From NCBI RefSeq assembly GCF_900626095.1, contig NZ_UYZZ01000002.1:498206-548788 (forward strand): a stretch of 50,583 nucleotides of DNA, written 5' to 3'. A program made the position numbers and the translations under genes. The notes beneath the pieces are model-generated. The model saw nothing but the letters and a program-made list of their open reading frames with translations. It did no database searches and was not told where the DNA came from. Below are positions 49,276 through 50,583 of this stretch, in pieces. The DNA comes from Clostridium rectalis (GTDB lineage: Bacteria > Bacillota > Clostridia > Clostridiales > Clostridiaceae). Within the stretch, counting starts at the first letter, position 1. Every line of letters begins with the position of its first letter.

Positions 49276-49414
49276 TTCTTAGACTCAGGTGAAATTTGCT
49301 TATTGGGAATCCCTCTTTTAATCTGAGTCTTAGAAGAACTTATCCAGGGGCGTGTCAGCCGTTATCCCCCACCTAAACAGCATGGGAGTTATACGGATGG
49401 TAGCCTTCGGATAA
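49276..49414 (-). other. GC-richer structured block, possible IS605-type remnant or leader RNA
   Basis: This stretch between the hbd terminator and the activator gene is visibly richer in G and C than its surroundings. It has a 13-base stem TTCTTAGACTCAG (49276-49288) with CTGAGTCTTAGAA (49323-49335), one mismatch; a small GGGAATCCC hairpin in its loop; and a further GGGG/CCCC pairing (49347-49350 and 49366-49369) plus TATCC/GGATA. No known riboswitch core is recognised. The composition recalls the right-end guide-RNA regions of IS200/IS605 elements, but no TnpA or TnpB reading frame is present. Identity uncertain. Confidence 0.35.
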
Positions 49415-49440
49415 AAATTTATAATATTTACTATATATAA

Positions 49441-49468
49441 AAAGCCATTGGAGATATCCAATGACTTT
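49441..49468 (-). terminator. Terminator of the etfA-hbd operon
   Basis: AAAGCCATTGGA/TCCAATGACTTT stem (one mismatch) with a 4-base loop, running on the minus strand into TTTTATATATAG. Ten bases past the hbd stop. Confidence 0.8.
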
Positions 49469-49477
49469 TATTTATAA

Positions 49478-50326
49478 CTATTTTGCGTAGTTATGAAATC
49501 CTCTTCCAGATTTTCTTCCTAACCATCCAGCTCTTACATATTTTCTTAATAATGAATGAGCTCTATACTTTGAGTCTCCAGTTTCATTATATAATACATC
49601 CATGATTGCTAAACAAACATCTAATCCTATTAAATCTCCTAAAGCTAAAGGTCCCATTGGGTGATTAGCACCAAGCATCATAGCTTTATCAATATCTTCT
49701 GCTGAAGCTATCCCTTCTGCAAATATTCCAACACCTTCGTTAATCATTGGTATTAATATTCTGTTTACTACAAATCCTGGAGCTTCTGCAACTTCTACTG
49801 GGTCTTTTCCGATTGCTACTGAAACTTCTTTAACTGCATCAAAAGTTTCCTGTGAAGTAGCCATACCTCTTATAATTTCTACAAGTTTCATAACTGGAGC
49901 TGGGTTAAAGAAATGCATTCCTATAACCTTTTCTGGTCTCTTTGTAGCTGTAGCTATTTCAGTTATTGAAAGTGATGAAGTATTTGATGCTAGTATTGTT
50001 TCCGGTTTACATATTCTATCTAATTCAGCAAATATTTCTCTCTTAAGATCCATTCTCTCAACTGCAGCTTCTACTATTAAATCACAATCCGCAGCTTGAT
50101 TAATATCAACTGTTCCTGTAATTCTTGAAAGTATTGCATCCATATCTTCCTGAGTCTTTTTACCCTTAGCAACTAATTTTGATAAACTTTTGTTGATTCC
50201 CTTTAATCCCTTATCAACAAATTCATCCTTAATATCTCTTAATACAACCTCATATCCTTTTGAAGCAAATGCTTGAGCTATTCCAGCTCCCATTGTTCCT
50301 GCACCAAGTACACATATCTTTTTCAT
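49478..50326 (-). CDS. hbd: 3-hydroxybutyryl-CoA dehydrogenase
   Basis: Hbd (282 residues, normal length) reduces acetoacetyl-CoA to 3-hydroxybutyryl-CoA with NAD(P)H in butyrate/butanol formation. The N-terminal Rossmann motif is [20 protein letters not shown] near 8-27. The 3HCDH signature runs from [11 protein letters not shown] near 116, with the catalytic His in [16 protein letters not shown] near 137 and [17 protein letters not shown] near 183. ATG has AAGGAGGT upstream. It follows etfA, matching the usual crt-bcd-etfB-etfA-hbd order. Confidence 0.97.
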   Translation of the reverse strand: MKKICVLGAGTMGAGIAQAFASKGYEVVLRDIKDEFVDKGLKGINKSLSKLVAKGKKTQEDMDAILSRITGTVDINQAADCDLIVEAAVERMDLKREIFAELDRICKPETILASNTSSLSITEIATATKRPEKVIGMHFFNPAPVMKLVEIIRGMATSQETFDAVKEVSVAIGKDPVEVAEAPGFVVNRILIPMINEGVGIFAEGIASAEDIDKAMMLGANHPMGPLALGDLIGLDVCLAIMDVLYNETGDSKYRAHSLLRKYVRAGWLGRKSGRGFHNYAK

Positions 50327-50393
50327 AATATGTACCTCCTTTATATAAATTTTATAATACTTTGAAATATACTAGGGCTATAACTTGTATGAA

Positions 50394-50430
50394 AATATAC
50401 ATGTTTGTATTAAATACAAACATGTATATT
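50394..50430 (-). promoter_or_regulatory. Hairpin between etfA and hbd
   Basis: An 18-base perfect inverted repeat AATATACATGTTTGTATT (50394-50411, complement 50413-50430). On the minus strand only ATTTTC follows, so it may be a partial terminator or an mRNA-stability element separating the two genes of one operon. Confidence 0.5.
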
Positions 50431-50437
50431 AAGTTAA

Positions 50438-50583
50438 CTATTCTGCCTGAGTAGCCTTTATCTGAGCTATGATTTCAGGAATAACTTTTTTGTAATCCCC
50501 TACTATTCCTAAATCAGCAATCTGCATGATTGGAGCACTTTCATCTTTATTTACAGCTACTATGTAATCAGAATCCTGCATAC
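50438..50583 (-). CDS. etfA: Electron transfer flavoprotein alpha subunit, C-terminal end (partial)
   Basis: Only the last 48 residues lie in the window (minus strand, stop TAG at 50438-50440). The text [20 protein letters not shown] followed by [17 protein letters not shown] is the conserved FAD-binding C-terminus of EtfA. EtfAB with Bcd performs flavin-based electron bifurcation in butyryl-CoA formation. Upstream parts extend past the window edge. Confidence 0.93.
   Translation of the reverse strand, partial: MQDSDYIVAVNKDESAPIMQIADLGIVGDYKKVIPEIIAQIKATQAE

Noticed and set aside
49261-49440. Minus-strand open frame (YPKATIRITPMLFRWG...) as a protein remnant
   Set aside because: Only about 30 codons, no RBS or start, and no convincing similarity to a known protein; RNA structure explains the block better.

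Overview
The window is a strongly AT-rich, gene-dense chromosomal segment of a low-GC, strictly fermentative Firmicute. It is most likely a Clostridium sensu stricto close to the botulinum/novyi/tetani group. I infer this from the gene set (GatCAB, CIRCE-controlled groESL, NfnAB, a ferredoxin-type [FeFe]-hydrogenase, the etfA-hbd end of a butyryl-CoA operon, an iron alcohol dehydrogenase with a sigma-54 activator), from strong AGGAGG-type ribosome binding sites, and from frequent TTG/GTG starts. Species identity cannot be fixed without a search. Nearly everything is on the minus strand. The plus-strand exceptions are three genes at 1.7-5.8 kb and two at 36.9-40.6 kb.

Layout. 0-0.3 kb: a tRNA cluster (Pro, Gly, partial Arg) with a strong promoter. 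0.35-5.8 kb: rdgB-yfcE, an unrecognised plus-strand protein, a tiny Cys-rich protein, an orphan oligopeptide-binding lipoprotein, a possible degenerate Mrr-like protein and a one-TM protein. 5.8-9.1 kb: gatC-gatA-gatB. 9.3-13.8 kb: pcrA-ligA and a small membrane protein. 14-17 kb: an abgA-abgT-abgB-like set for aminobenzoyl-glutamate (folate catabolite) use, in which the transporter abgT is a wrecked pseudogene. 17.2-23.5 kb: yerC (TrpR-like), a candidate small RNA, an rsuA-type pseudouridine synthase, a lytic transglycosylase, a seven-repeat triple-tyrosine protein, a YaiI/YqxD protein and pgi. 23.8-27.2 kb: guaB-guaA behind a guanine riboswitch with its terminator. 27.2-36.5 kb: a type IV pilus operon (pilA, pilV, pilX-like, a large repeat-bearing prepilin, pilB, pilC, a pilM-pilN fusion, pilO, pilD) without pilT. 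36.9-41.4 kb: a TtcA-like tRNA thiolase, groES-groEL with CIRCE, a DUF1461 membrane protein and a TVP38/DedA protein. 41.6-50.6 kb: energy metabolism, with a variant [FeFe]-hydrogenase behind a Rex-type operator, ogg, nfnA-nfnB, an iron alcohol dehydrogenase under a -24/-12 promoter with an upstream activator palindrome, its likely sigma-54 activator (lacking a sensor domain), hbd and the 3' end of etfA.

How it works together. The right end is a redox hub: EtfA/Hbd belong to butyrate formation, NfnAB interconverts NADH, NADPH and ferredoxin, the hydrogenase disposes of or takes up electrons, and the alcohol dehydrogenase consumes reduced nicotinamide. Rex-type and sigma-54-type control signals are visible in the DNA. 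The pilus operon should make an extension-competent pilus with an unusual repeat-bearing minor prepilin. The items most worth checking are the structured GC-richer block upstream of the sigma-54 activator (possibly an IS605-type remnant RNA), the C-rich candidate sRNA near 17.7 kb, the sensorless activator with its nearby target promoter, and the repeat/EF-hand prepilin.
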